Notes under the pieces: model-generated | Told to the model about the DNA's origin: nothing | The model's input: only the letters and a program-made list of their open reading frames with translations | Databases searched by the model: none | Position numbers and translations under genes: made by a program | Assembly (NCBI RefSeq): GCF_017161425.1 | Contig: NZ_CP071057.1 | Coordinates: 2,419,501 to 2,483,500, forward strand | Length of the DNA: 64,000 nucleotides | Reading direction: 5' to 3' | Source of the DNA: Marinicauda algicola | GTDB taxonomy: Bacteria; Pseudomonadota; Alphaproteobacteria; Caulobacterales; Maricaulaceae | Shown here: positions 28,237-36,141 of the stretch, piece after piece | How the letters are laid out: each line of letters opens with the position of its first letter | How positions within the stretch are numbered: position 1 is the stretch's first letter

Positions 28237-29636
28237 GCGGCGCTTCTCTTCCCGCCCGTCAGGCGTCCGGCAAGCGCGTTCCTGGAGGCCGAGACGATCT
28301 CGACCTCGGCGATCTGGCCGATCAGGCTTTCCGGCCCATCGCAGTGAACCGCCTGGAGATAGGGGCTGCGCCCTGAGATCTGGCCGTCGTGGCGGCCCGT
28401 GCGCTCGAACAGCACCGGCAGGGCCTTGCCGACCATGGAGCGGTTGAACGCTTCCTGCTGCTCGCCCAGCAGCGCCTGCAGGCGGGCCAGACGCTCGGAC
28501 GCGACTGCCTCGTCGACCTGCGCGCCGAGGCTCGCCGCGGGCGTGCCGGGGCGGCGCGAATACTTGAAGGAGAAGCAGGCGGCGTACCCGACCTGGCGCA
28601 CCAGATCCATCGTGGCCTCGAAATCGCCCTCGGTCTCGCCGGGAAAGCCGACGATGAAGTCGCCGGAAATGGCGATATCCGGCCGGGCCTGGCGCAGTCG
28701 CTCGATGATGGCGAGATACTCCTCGGCGCTGTGCTTGCGGTTCATGGCCCGAAGGATCCGGTCCGAGCCCGACTGAACCGGAAGATGGAAGTAGGGCATC
28801 AACTTCGCCTCGTCGGCAAAGGTTTCGATGAGCTCCTCGTCCATGTCCTTCGGGTGGGAGGTGGTGAAACGGATACGCTCGATGCCGCCGATCAGGGCGA
28901 GATGGCGCACCAGCCGCCCGAGCCCCCACGTGCCGTCCGCCTCGTGTCCCGAGGGGGCCTGGCCGTGAAAGGCGTTGACGTTCTGTCCCAGCAGCGTCAC
29001 CTCGCGCACGCCCTTGGCCGCGAGCGCGCGCACCTCGGCGACGATCTGGTCGACCGGGCGCGACCATTCCGCCCCGCGCGTGTAGGGCACGACGCAGAAG
29101 GTGCAGAACTTGTCGCAGCCCTCCTGCACGGTGACGAAGGCGGTATAGCCCTCGATCTGGCGGTCGGGCGTCGCGAGGGCGTCGAACTTCTCTTCCACCT
29201 CGAACTCGGTGTCGAGCGCCTCGCCGCGCCCGCGATGCACGCTGGCGATCAGCTCGGGCAGCTTGTGATAGGTCTGCGGACCGACGACCAGGTCGACCAC
29301 AGGCGCGCGGCGCTGGATCTCCGGGCCCCCGGCCTGGGCGACGCAGCCCGCGACCGCCACCGTCATCGGCGCGCCGGAGGCGGCCTTCTCCTCCTTCAGC
29401 GGCTTCAGCCGCCCGAGTTCGGAATAGACCTTCTCGGCCGCCTTCTCGCGGATGTGGCAGGTGTTCAGGATGACCAGGTCCGCGCCCTCGGGGCTGTCGC
29501 TCGGCTCGTAGCCGAGCGGGGTCAGCACGTCGCGCATGCGCTCGCTGTCATAGACGTTCATCTGGCACCCGTAGGTCTTGATGAACAGCTTCTTGCGTCC
29601 GCGCTGCGGCGCCGGAGTGACGGTCGTGTCGGTCAT
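28233..29636 (-). CDS. miaB: tRNA-2-methylthio-N6-dimethylallyladenosine synthase
   Basis: A 467-residue radical SAM methylthiotransferase acting on A37 of tRNAs. The N-terminal cluster Cys are C24 (KTYGCQMN), C60 (LNTCHIRE) and C98 (AGCVAQ). The radical SAM cysteines are C174, C178 and C181 in [15 protein letters not shown] domain follows near the end. I chose ATG 29636 because the upstream frame to 29705 is encoded by the fur-miaB intergenic hairpin. Confidence 0.95.
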   Translation of the reverse strand: MTDTTVTPAPQRGRKKLFIKTYGCQMNVYDSERMRDVLTPLGYEPSDSPEGADLVILNTCHIREKAAEKVYSELGRLKPLKEEKAASGAPMTVAVAGCVAQAGGPEIQRRAPVVDLVVGPQTYHKLPELIASVHRGRGEALDTEFEVEEKFDALATPDRQIEGYTAFVTVQEGCDKFCTFCVVPYTRGAEWSRPVDQIVAEVRALAAKGVREVTLLGQNVNAFHGQAPSGHEADGTWGLGRLVRHLALIGGIERIRFTTSHPKDMDEELIETFADEAKLMPYFHLPVQSGSDRILRAMNRKHSAEEYLAIIERLRQARPDIAISGDFIVGFPGETEGDFEATMDLVRQVGYAACFSFKYSRRPGTPAASLGAQVDEAVASERLARLQALLGEQQEAFNRSMVGKALPVLFERTGRHDGQISGRSPYLQAVHCDGPESLIGQIAEVEIVSASRNALAGRLTGGKRSAA

Positions 29637-29670
29637 CGCGTCCAAGCCGGCCTCCTCGCCGGCACATACA

Positions 29671-29699
29671 AACGGCCAAAGCCCGCGCAGGGCGGGCTT
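29671..29699 (-). terminator. Hairpin between fur and miaB
   Basis: AAGCCCGC (29679-29686) pairs with GCGGGCTT (29692-29699). On the minus strand it is followed by TTTGGCCGTTTG, only moderately T-rich. It may attenuate transcription between fur and miaB. Confidence 0.5.
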
Positions 29700-29761
29700 G
29701 TCCACGGGCTTTATCTATAGGAGCGGGACGCCGCGCGGAAGGGGGCGCGGGTGCAATCGTC

Positions 29762-30202
29762 CTACTTCTCCTCGTCCTTCAGCGGCACGCCGTAGAGTTC
29801 GAGGCGGTGATCAACGAGCTTGTAGCCGAGCTTCTTGGCGATCGCGACCTGCAGGCGCTCGATCTCCTCGTCGACGAATTCCAGCACCTCGCCGGATTTC
29901 AGGTCGATGAGATGGTCGTGATGCTCTTCCGGGGCTTCCTCGTAGCGCGAGCGGCCGTCGCGGAAGTCGTGGCGCTCGATGATGCCGGCCTCCTCGAACA
30001 GGCGCACCGTGCGGTAGACGGTGGCCAGCGAGATGCGCGGATCCTCGGCCGCGGCGCGCCGGTGCAGCTCCTCGGCGTCGGGATGGTCGTCGGACAGCGA
30101 GAGCACGCGCGCGATGACGCGGCGCTGCTCGGTCATGCGCAGGCCCTTCTGGACGCAGATTTTCTCGATGCGGTCGGGCAAGCTCTCCTCCCGTGCGCTC
30201 AT
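29762..30202 (-). CDS. fur: Fur family transcriptional regulator
   Basis: A 146-residue regulator from ATG 30202. The winged helix is visible (GLRMTEQRRVIARVLSL, DPRISLATVYRTVRLFEEAG). The regulatory metal motif EEHHDHLID is intact. The CxxC structural zinc motif of the E. coli protein is replaced by LIDLKSG, as I recall for alphaproteobacterial Fur/Mur. In this class such proteins respond to iron or manganese, so the metal is uncertain. It lies between rimI and miaB. Confidence 0.92.
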   Translation of the reverse strand: MSAREESLPDRIEKICVQKGLRMTEQRRVIARVLSLSDDHPDAEELHRRAAAEDPRISLATVYRTVRLFEEAGIIERHDFRDGRSRYEEAPEEHHDHLIDLKSGEVLEFVDEEIERLQVAIAKKLGYKLVDHRLELYGVPLKDEEK

Positions 30203-30286
30203 GTGCGGGCCTCCGGCGTTGAGTGTCCTGTATGCCGGCGGGTGCGGCAATGTGTCCACCTGCCCCCGCCTGCCGCCTATATGGGT

Positions 30287-30742
30287 TCAGCCGAGCGGCT
30301 TGTCCATCAAAACGGCATCGCTGCCGTCGCGGTAATAGCCCTTCCGCCGTCCGCTCGTGCGATAGCCGGCGCGGCTGTAGAGGCCGATCGCGGCCTCGTT
30401 GGCCGCGGAGACCTCCAGGAACAGGCGCTGCGCGCCCTGCGCCGCGGCGGTGGTTTCGGCCGACTGCAGCAGCGCCTCGCCGAGCCCGGTGCGCCGGAAC
30501 TGCGGCCGCACGCAGAGCGTCAGCAGCTCGGCCTCGCCCGCGATCGCGCGGATCAGGGCAAAACCCGCCGGCTCGCCCTCCTCGCTCATCACCACGGCGC
30601 GCACGCCGGGCGAGGCCAGCAGATCGCGGATATCCGCCTCGCTCCAGCCCCTCTCGAAGCTCGCCGCGTGCAGCGCCGCGAGCAGGCCGGCACCTTCCAG
30701 GCCGAGGAGGCTGACGGCAGGATTGGCGGGCTCTAGGCTCAT
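30287..30742 (-). CDS. rimI: Ribosomal protein S18-alanine N-acetyltransferase
   Basis: A 151-residue GNAT acetyltransferase from ATG 30742 with an AGGA ribosome site. The acetyl-CoA loop is LLTLCVRPQFRRTGLGEALL, and the C-terminal signature is FLEVSAANEAAIGLYSRAGY. RimI acetylates the N-terminus of S18 and is usually cotranscribed with tsaB. Here a HAD gene on the other strand separates the two. Confidence 0.88.
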   Translation of the reverse strand: MSLEPANPAVSLLGLEGAGLLAALHAASFERGWSEADIRDLLASPGVRAVVMSEEGEPAGFALIRAIAGEAELLTLCVRPQFRRTGLGEALLQSAETTAAAQGAQRLFLEVSAANEAAIGLYSRAGYRTSGRRKGYYRDGSDAVLMDKPLG

Positions 30743-30770
30743 TCGGTCCTGGCGATTGGAGGCGGTGGAC

Positions 30771-31478
30771 ATGAATTCGTTCGCGGCGGTCATCTTCGAC
30801 TGCGACGGCGTGCTGGTAAACTCCGAGGTCATCGCCGTGAAGGCGGAGATGGCAGCGCTCGCCGGTATCGGGCTCGACTACGCGCCGGACGTCTTCACCG
30901 AGCGGTTCCTCGGCCTGCCCGAGCGCGATTTCGAGGCCGCGCTGGATGCCGATCACCGCGCGCGCTTCGGCGACGGCCTGCCCGCGGGCTTCTTCGAAGA
31001 CCTGCATCGCGGCAAGCACGCCGCCATGGAGCGCGGGATCGCCGCGATCGAGGGCGTGGAGGCCTTCGCGCGAAGCCTCGCCGTTCCGATGGCCGTCGCC
31101 TCCTCGGCCGGGGTGGAGAGCCTTGCCATGAAGCTGCGCGTCGCCGGGCTCGATGCGCTGTTCGCCCCGCACGTCTATTCGGCCGACCTCGTCGCGCGCG
31201 GCAAGCCGGCCCCGGACCTGTTCGAGCACGCCGCCGGCAGGCTCGGCGCCGATCCGGCCGCCTGCCTCGTCATCGAGGACAGCGTGAACGGGGTGAGGGC
31301 CGCGATCGCGGCCGGGGCGGTGTGCTGGGGCTTCACCGGCGGCGGGCACTGCCCGCCGGGCCACGACGAGCGCCTGCTGGCAGCCGGCGCGCACGCCGTC
31401 CACGGCGGCTTCGCCGCGATCGCCGCAGCCTACGCCTCCACCCCGCCGGGCAGCTTCGCGTCCGGCGGGCGGGCATAG
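30771..31478 (+). CDS. HAD-superfamily phosphatase (subfamily IA)
   Basis: A 235-residue HAD hydrolase. Motif I is VIFDCDGVLVNSE with the nucleophile Asp, motif II is MAVASSAG, motif III is ARGKPAPDLF, and motif IV is CLVIEDSVNG. The helical cap between motifs I and II suggests a small phosphorylated substrate, possibly a sugar phosphate. The ATG has a GGAGG site. It is the only plus-strand gene within the minus-strand tsaB-to-metK block; its 3' end overlaps tsaB by 49 nt. Confidence 0.86.
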   Translation: MNSFAAVIFDCDGVLVNSEVIAVKAEMAALAGIGLDYAPDVFTERFLGLPERDFEAALDADHRARFGDGLPAGFFEDLHRGKHAAMERGIAAIEGVEAFARSLAVPMAVASSAGVESLAMKLRVAGLDALFAPHVYSADLVARGKPAPDLFEHAAGRLGADPAACLVIEDSVNGVRAAIAAGAVCWGFTGGGHCPPGHDERLLAAGAHAVHGGFAAIAAAYASTPPGSFASGGRA

Positions 31479-32065
31479 GTCGGGGCCGGCGGGGGCGCGT
31501 CGGCGGGCGCCTCTTCGGTGAGCGCCAGCAGGGCGGCAAGCGGCGGGGCGTCGGAGAAATGGGCCGGGTCCGCGCCCAGCAGCGCGGCGCCCGAGCCGGT
31601 CATGTCGAGATCGCCGTATTCGATGAATTCGCTGCGCGCGTCCTCCTCCCCGCCGCGCTGCAGCTCGGTCACCGGCTCTCCTTGCGTGAAGATCTGCCAG
31701 AGGAGTTCGCCGCGTTTGGCGTCGTGGATGACGGCGAGCGTCTCCCTGCGCTCCGGATCGGCGCCCCGGGCGATGGCCGCGAGCGAGGAAATCCCCACCG
31801 CCTTCGCCCCGGTCGCCAGCGCGAGCCCGCGCGCGAAGCTGACCCCGACGCGGGTGCCGGCAAAGCTGCCCGGCCCGGTGGCGACGCCGATACGGTCGAG
31901 ATCGGCCGGGCTCACCCCCGCCTCGTCCAGCAGATCGCGCACCATCGGCGCGAGCAGTTCGGCATGGCCGCGTCCGATGCGCTCGGCGCGCTCGAACACG
32001 GCGCCGTCGCCGCGCTTCACTGCCGCGGCGCACCAGGGACCGGTCGTATCCAGGACGAGGATCAT
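31430..32065 (-). CDS. tsaB: tRNA threonylcarbamoyladenosine biosynthesis protein TsaB
   Basis: A 211-residue protein with an ASKHA-like fold that forms the dimer partner of TsaD in t6A synthesis. The start MILVLDTTGPWCAAAV, the GRGHAELLAPMV segment and the VATGPGSFAGTRVGVSFARGLAL motif are typical. ATG 32065 gives the usual N-terminus. The C-terminus is Pro/Ala-rich and overlaps the convergent HAD gene. Confidence 0.93.
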   Translation of the reverse strand: MILVLDTTGPWCAAAVKRGDGAVFERAERIGRGHAELLAPMVRDLLDEAGVSPADLDRIGVATGPGSFAGTRVGVSFARGLALATGAKAVGISSLAAIARGADPERRETLAVIHDAKRGELLWQIFTQGEPVTELQRGGEEDARSEFIEYGDLDMTGSGAALLGADPAHFSDAPPLAALLALTEEAPADAPPPAPTYARPPDAKLPGGVEA

Positions 32066-32137
32066 GGGCCCAGTATAGAACCGGGCCTGGTTAACCCGCA
32101 CCAAAGATTGTCATTTCGCGAGGCCTCGCGCGCCGGC

Positions 32138-32788
32138 CTACTTCCACAGCCGGCAGACCTCGTCGAAGGTGAAGCGCGGCAGGCGCGGGAAGAGCTTTTC
32201 CGTCGTGCCGTAGCCGAGATTGCACAGGAAGTTCGAGCGCCAGCTGCCCATCACCGGGTCGCCGCGGAAGAATTCCTTGTCGACGCCCTCCTTGGAGAAG
32301 CCCGACATCGGTCCGCAGTCGAGCCCCAGCGAGCGCGCGGCCAGCATCATGTAGGCGCCCTGCAGCGTGCCGTTCCTGAAGCCGTTGTCGAAGCGGGCCT
32401 CGTCGGATTCGAACCACTCCTTGGCCTCGGGCTCGTGCGGGAAGAGCTGGGGTACCTTCTCGTGGAAGTTCCAGTCCCAGGCGACGATCGCCGTGACCGG
32501 GGCGGCCTTCACCTTGGGCACGTTCGTCTCGATGAGGTGCGGGATCAGGCGCTCCTTGCTCTCGCCCTTCAGGAAGATGAAGCGCGCCGGACACTGGTTC
32601 GCGCTCGTCGGCCCGTACTTGAGAAGATCGTAGAGCGCGTGGATCGTGGAATCGGGCACGTCGCGCTTTTCCCAGGTGTAGAAGGTGCGCGCGCCGCGGA
32701 AGAGCTGGTCCAGCGCATGGTCCGGGATCACCCCGTGGCGGTCCTCCAGCGCGAGCGGTTCGCTGTCGGCGTGAGCGGTCTGCGGCAT
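32138..32788 (-). CDS. Nitroreductase-family protein, RutE-like malonic semialdehyde reductase
   Basis: A 216-residue flavin-dependent reductase. The pattern ALDQLFRGARTFYTWEKRDVPDSTIHALYDLLKYGPTSANQCPARFIF resembles RutE/HadB-like proteins, which reduce malonic semialdehyde after pyrimidine breakdown. SLGLDCGPMSGF and FLCNLGYGT are FMN-site segments. No other rut genes are nearby, so the physiological substrate is open. Confidence 0.8.
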   Translation of the reverse strand: MPQTAHADSEPLALEDRHGVIPDHALDQLFRGARTFYTWEKRDVPDSTIHALYDLLKYGPTSANQCPARFIFLKGESKERLIPHLIETNVPKVKAAPVTAIVAWDWNFHEKVPQLFPHEPEAKEWFESDEARFDNGFRNGTLQGAYMMLAARSLGLDCGPMSGFSKEGVDKEFFRGDPVMGSWRSNFLCNLGYGTTEKLFPRLPRFTFDEVCRLWK

Positions 32789-32930
32789 GGGGAGGGCTCC
32801 TAGTCAGTACGAATGAGGGTTCGCGCCGACAATAGGTCGCTGCCCCCGTCTTGACCATGGCGCGGCTGGAGAGAAGGCGTTGTCTAGAGGATTCTCCTAG
32901 GAACCCGTCGGAGGTTGCCGCGGCACATAG

Positions 32931-32968
32931 TGAGTCGACTCATTGTGTTTTCTGTCGAGTCGACTCAT
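32931..32968 (+). promoter_or_regulatory. Tandem palindromic operator GAGTCGACTC x2
   Basis: TGAGTCGACTCA (32931-32942) is a perfect 12-bp palindrome. The same GAGTCGACTCAT sequence returns 25 nt later at 32957-32968. Both copies lie 22-60 nt before the ribbon-helix-helix gene. Two identical dyads in this place suggest a binding site for a dimeric regulator, most simply the adjacent gene product. Confidence 0.6.
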
Positions 32969-32989
32969 AAATGTCGTTGGAGACCGCAC

Positions 32990-33427
32990 ATGCGCGATCA
33001 CATCACTGTCTCGATGCCTCACGAGATGGCCGGCTGGCTCAGGGCCACAGCCGGGGCGGCAGATCTCGAAACCGGTCCGTTTGTTCGCATACTACTCGTA
33101 GCATTTACCGCGTGGAGACCGTCTCTCCATCGTCAATTGGCCATCTTAGCCGAAGAACGAGAGAGACACCCGGCGCTTGGTAGAATTCGGCTACCTTCAG
33201 CTATGAGGCCAAACCGGGTCTATCCGAGGCTTCCGGACGAATTAATCGCGCATCTTTCTAAACTCGCAAACGGACTCGACACGCGTAGTCGGGCAGTTCC
33301 GCTTCGGCTACTTTTAAGCGCCTTCAAGCACCGCAACGCCGATCCTCAGCGCGCGCGAGTGTGCGCGCGCCGCCTTGGGAATTTGTTTTCGCCTGAGGCT
33401 CATCGCAGAGGAGCCATCAAGCGATGA
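32990..33427 (+). CDS. Putative tandem ribbon-helix-helix DNA-binding protein
   Basis: A 145-residue protein from ATG 32990 (GGAG upstream). Residues 3-40 (HITVSMPHEMAGWLRATAG, then TGPFVRILLVAF) have the beta strand and two helices of a ribbon-helix-helix domain. Residues 75-112 (RVYPRLPDELIAHLSKLANG, then SRAVPLRLLLSAF) align with the first segment almost without gaps. A duplicated RHH would bind DNA as a pseudo-dimer. Two palindromes just upstream fit autorepression. The next gene overlaps its stop (ATGA). I recognise no named family. In toxin-antitoxin systems RHH proteins are usually the antitoxin. Confidence 0.55.
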   Translation: MRDHITVSMPHEMAGWLRATAGAADLETGPFVRILLVAFTAWRPSLHRQLAILAEERERHPALGRIRLPSAMRPNRVYPRLPDELIAHLSKLANGLDTRSRAVPLRLLLSAFKHRNADPQRARVCARRLGNLFSPEAHRRGAIKR

Positions 33428-33654
33428 AACCCAAGTATGACGAAATCGATGCATCTGATCGGAATTCAATTGTTGCCGACTCCCCCAGCGCCGAAGCTCG
33501 CTCACTCTATGCAACGCACCTTGCGCTAATATTGGCGGAAGAGCTGTCGACACTTATAAAGTCTGGCATGCCCCCAATCGAAGCTATAAGATACCTAGAA
33601 AAGAATAAAATACAGATAATAGAAAAAGTACGAAAGAAAAAATTAATAGACTAA
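33424..33654 (+). CDS. Small hypothetical protein, partner of the RHH gene
   Basis: A 76-residue soluble protein whose ATG overlaps the RHH stop in ATGA, so the two are probably translated together. The N-terminal third is acidic, the middle (YATHLALILAEELSTLIKSGMPPIEAIRYLEKNKIQ) is helical, and the end is Lys-rich. No family recognised. Codon use is AT-rich. Its last 71 nt overlap the convergent membrane-protein gene. Confidence 0.55.
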   Translation: MKPKYDEIDASDRNSIVADSPSAEARSLYATHLALILAEELSTLIKSGMPPIEAIRYLEKNKIQIIEKVRKKKLID

Positions 33655-34339
33655 CGATAATTATTCTTATAATTTTCGTTCCGCAATTTCTATTTGTCCA
33701 GTACTCAAACCTACGAGTTATTTCGACTCCAATTGCATCAGGCTTTTCAGAGGTCTGCTCCATTGCCAACTTACGGTGCATATCCTTTGAAAGAGAATTT
33801 TCCGGTATAAGCTTATCTACTAATCCATAATATTCTAATACAAATCTTATATTCTTTGCCTCGTCGCCGAGAGAAGCCGCTATGCCTGAAAACATATATT
33901 CTTCCATGTGCATATATCGCGCGACTACACTAGAGCACCTTATTATAAATAGAATTCCTGCTATTAAAAATGAAAATGCAGAGATAAAAAATGTCACAAG
34001 CGATGAGATGTGAATTGGCGTTATACCTTGATATGTACGCCCTGCGGTCATAGATATCTGAATGAATTCAGGTGCATTTAACAAAAGGGGTATAGATAAT
34101 CCAATTGTCAGTATAAATGTTTGAGAAAAAATAAAATTTATGCGGACCCAGTCAAAATGATTATAAATTGAATCTCGTTTATCGGTTAGAATATGTCTTA
34201 ACCGCATAAGCCCATAAATTATACTTGAGCGTAGGGATCGGATGAATGCATTGAGCGCTCTCCGCGTTCGTCGATCAAGAGCGCGCACGACTTGGACGCG
34301 AGCGCGCCGGAAGAAGTGATTAATTCGGCGCTGTGCCAT
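33584..34339 (-). CDS. Hypothetical three-helix membrane protein
   Basis: A 251-residue protein from ATG 34339. Residues 1-60 are strongly basic (RRARVQVVRALDRRTRR). Hydrophobic helices lie near 68-90, 111-134 and 222-250, with a soluble section of about 85 residues between the second and third. The arrangement suggests an inner-membrane effector or sensor; I recognise no family. The start overlaps the end of the upstream gene by 20 nt. Codon use is very AT-rich. Confidence 0.6.
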   Translation of the reverse strand: MAQRRINHFFRRARVQVVRALDRRTRRALNAFIRSLRSSIIYGLMRLRHILTDKRDSIYNHFDWVRINFIFSQTFILTIGLSIPLLLNAPEFIQISMTAGRTYQGITPIHISSLVTFFISAFSFLIAGILFIIRCSSVVARYMHMEEYMFSGIAASLGDEAKNIRFVLEYYGLVDKLIPENSLSKDMHRKLAMEQTSEKPDAIGVEITRRFEYWTNRNCGTKIIRIIIVSLLIFSFVLFLLSVFYSFLGIL

Positions 34340-34895
34340 GGTAGGCGCCAAGGTGATCGCGCCATGGCAAAGCGGCCAACCAGGTTTCGGCTTGAGGCAG
34401 CGTCTGCTCGGCAAAACTTCGTGTAAGTTTCTTCATACCGGCGCGTTGCAGGTTATGTCCCTCGGCCGCCCTATTCGCGATTTTGCGAAGTCGCCTAATT
34501 CCGACATCCTTTGGAATTTTCCCAAGTTCAGGAAAATGATCCCTCTTGGATATCGCCATTTTAAGGGGGGCGCTCTTTTCCACAGCTTGACCAACATAGC
34601 CTTGCCTAATTTCCGAATCGCTCAAACCGTTGTTGAGCAAATCGATCCAGATATTGACGAAGCCGACAAGGACCGGGTCGAAATCGGTGCGTATCAAATC
34701 GACGCAATGCGAGCGCAGACCCCGCCAGTGCTTAAAGTTAAATCCCTCGTTTTGAAGCATCTTGAATTGAAGATAGTGATTCCAGAAATCCTGCCTCCTG
34801 TACTCAACGAGTGATTCGTCGAACGTACAATTCGGTGGAATGCAATCGGAATAGGACTTCTGTTCGTCCTTAAGGCTTTCGATATCGAGGGCCAC
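34320..34895 (-). CDS. Hypothetical soluble protein upstream of the membrane protein
   Basis: A 191-residue protein. I chose GTG 34895 because AGGAGG stands 5 nt upstream; ATGs at 34913 and 34919 would put that site inside the gene. The sequence is mixed helical (YRRQDFWNHYLQFKMLQNEG, GFVNIWIDLLNNGLSDSEIR) with a basic end. No family recognised. It overlaps the membrane-protein gene by 20 nt and probably forms a two-gene unit with it. Confidence 0.6.
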   Translation of the reverse strand: MALDIESLKDEQKSYSDCIPPNCTFDESLVEYRRQDFWNHYLQFKMLQNEGFNFKHWRGLRSHCVDLIRTDFDPVLVGFVNIWIDLLNNGLSDSEIRQGYVGQAVEKSAPLKMAISKRDHFPELGKIPKDVGIRRLRKIANRAAEGHNLQRAGMKKLTRSFAEQTLPQAETWLAALPWRDHLGAYHGTAPN

Positions 34896-34964
34896 ACCCA
34901 CCTCCTGTCGCATGAGCACCTAATTACTGCAGGATGTACCTTGCCCGGTCAACCATCTATTAAC

Positions 34965-35525
34965 CTAGACCACCGCCTCGACGCTCTTCACCTCGGGCAC
35001 GTAGTGCTTGAGGAGGTTCTCGATGCCCTGTTTGAGCGTGGCGGTCGAGGACGGGCAGCCCGCGCACGCGCCGCGCATGGTCAGGCGCACGATGCCGTTG
35101 TCCGCGTCATAGTCGTGGAAGGTGATGTCGCCGCCGTCCTGGGCCACGGCCGGGCGCACGCGCGTGTCGATGATCTCCTTGATCTCCTTCACGATGCCCG
35201 CCGCCTCGCCGGTATACTCGGTGTGGCCGGCGGTCTCGGCGCTGCCGAACAGCGGCTTTTCCGACTGGATCACGTCCATGATCGCGCCGAGCACGGCCGG
35301 CTTGATGTGGATCCAGTCCACGCTCGGGTCCTTGGTGACCGAGACATAGTCGGCCCCGGCGAACACGCGCGTGACGCCCTCGACGCGGAACAGCTCGCGC
35401 GCCAGCAGGGAGGTATCGGCATGCTCGGGCGTGGGAAAGTCGCGCGGCTCGTCCGGCGCGATCTCCTGTCCGGGCAGGAATTTCAGCGTGTGCGGGTTCG
35501 GGGTGTCTTCGGTCTGGATGAACAT
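34965..35525 (-). CDS. NifU-like iron-sulfur scaffold (Nfu)
   Basis: A 186-residue protein with an N-terminal Nfu domain (MFIQTEDTPNPHTLKFLPG) and a C-terminal NifU domain with the cluster motif CAGCPSS. Such proteins carry 4Fe-4S clusters to target enzymes. The N-terminal form is the one shared by alphaproteobacteria and mitochondrial NFU1. Confidence 0.93.
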   Translation of the reverse strand: MFIQTEDTPNPHTLKFLPGQEIAPDEPRDFPTPEHADTSLLARELFRVEGVTRVFAGADYVSVTKDPSVDWIHIKPAVLGAIMDVIQSEKPLFGSAETAGHTEYTGEAAGIVKEIKEIIDTRVRPAVAQDGGDITFHDYDADNGIVRLTMRGACAGCPSSTATLKQGIENLLKHYVPEVKSVEAVV

Positions 35526-35588
35526 GGCGCCTTCCTCGTCTCTGGCCCGTCAGGTGGCGCTTCGCGGCCCGGGGATCAAGGCGGAACT

Positions 35589-36062
35589 TCACGCCAGCCG
35601 GTCGATCTCCTCGCGCGACAGCGTGCCGGGCACCACGGTGACGGGGATGCGCCGGCCGGTGAACAGGCCGCGCCCGCGCGCCAGGGTGGAGATCAGCGGC
35701 CCCGGCGCATCGTCGGCCTTGGCCGCGGCGAGCACCAGGATGGCGATGCGCTCGTCCTCCTCGATCACCGCGCGCAGGGTGGGCAGGAGCTCGCCCTCGC
35801 GCAGGATCATTTCCGGGCGCCCGCCGGTCACCGCCTCGACCTCCTCGGCGAGCGATTCCAGCGCGTTTTCGGCCATCTCGGTCGCCTCGCGCCGCATCGT
35901 CTCGCCGACGCCGAGCCAGTGCTCGAAATTGGACGGCTCGATCACGGCGAGCAGGGTCACCCTGCCGCCGCTGTGCTTGGCCCGGCGCGCGGCGAAGTAG
36001 GCCGCTGTGGCGGACTCCTCGCTGGCGTCGGCGATGACGAGAAACTTGCGCACGTCGTCCAT
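35589..36062 (-). CDS. Universal stress protein family
   Basis: A 157-residue UspA-fold protein from ATG 36062. It starts with KFLVIADASEESATAAYFAARRA and GGRVTLLAVIEPSN, and ends in a VTVVPG strand. The ATP-binding G-x2-G-x9-G-S/T loop is not clear, so it may be a non-ATP-binding type. Exact role unknown. It lies 63 nt from the Nfu gene on the same strand. Confidence 0.8.
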   Translation of the reverse strand: MDDVRKFLVIADASEESATAAYFAARRAKHSGGRVTLLAVIEPSNFEHWLGVGETMRREATEMAENALESLAEEVEAVTGGRPEMILREGELLPTLRAVIEEDERIAILVLAAAKADDAPGPLISTLARGRGLFTGRRIPVTVVPGTLSREEIDRLA

Positions 36063-36141
36063 GGGACAGACGGTGGCCGCTTCTTGACGCTCGCGCAAGA
36101 GGGGGCGAGTGATGGGGAAGGCTCACCGAAAGGACGCAGCG

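Larger units (their letters stand above)
32880..34930. other. AT-rich accessory island
   Basis: Base composition drops sharply here, most clearly from 33440 to 34320 (many AAA, ATA, TTA and AAT codons), against GC-rich neighbours on both sides. The four genes inside match no family I recognise and are arranged as two overlapping pairs converging on each other. No tRNA, integrase, transposase or terminal repeat was seen at the edges. It is most likely a transferred accessory or defence-type module. Confidence 0.7.

Noticed and set aside
29637-29705. An upstream start of miaB
   Set aside because: The added 23 residues are encoded by the intergenic hairpin after fur and are not typical of MiaB.
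32860-34970. Search for attachment-site repeats or an integrase around the AT-rich island
   Set aside because: No direct repeats, tRNA or recombinase were found at the edges; only composition supports transfer.
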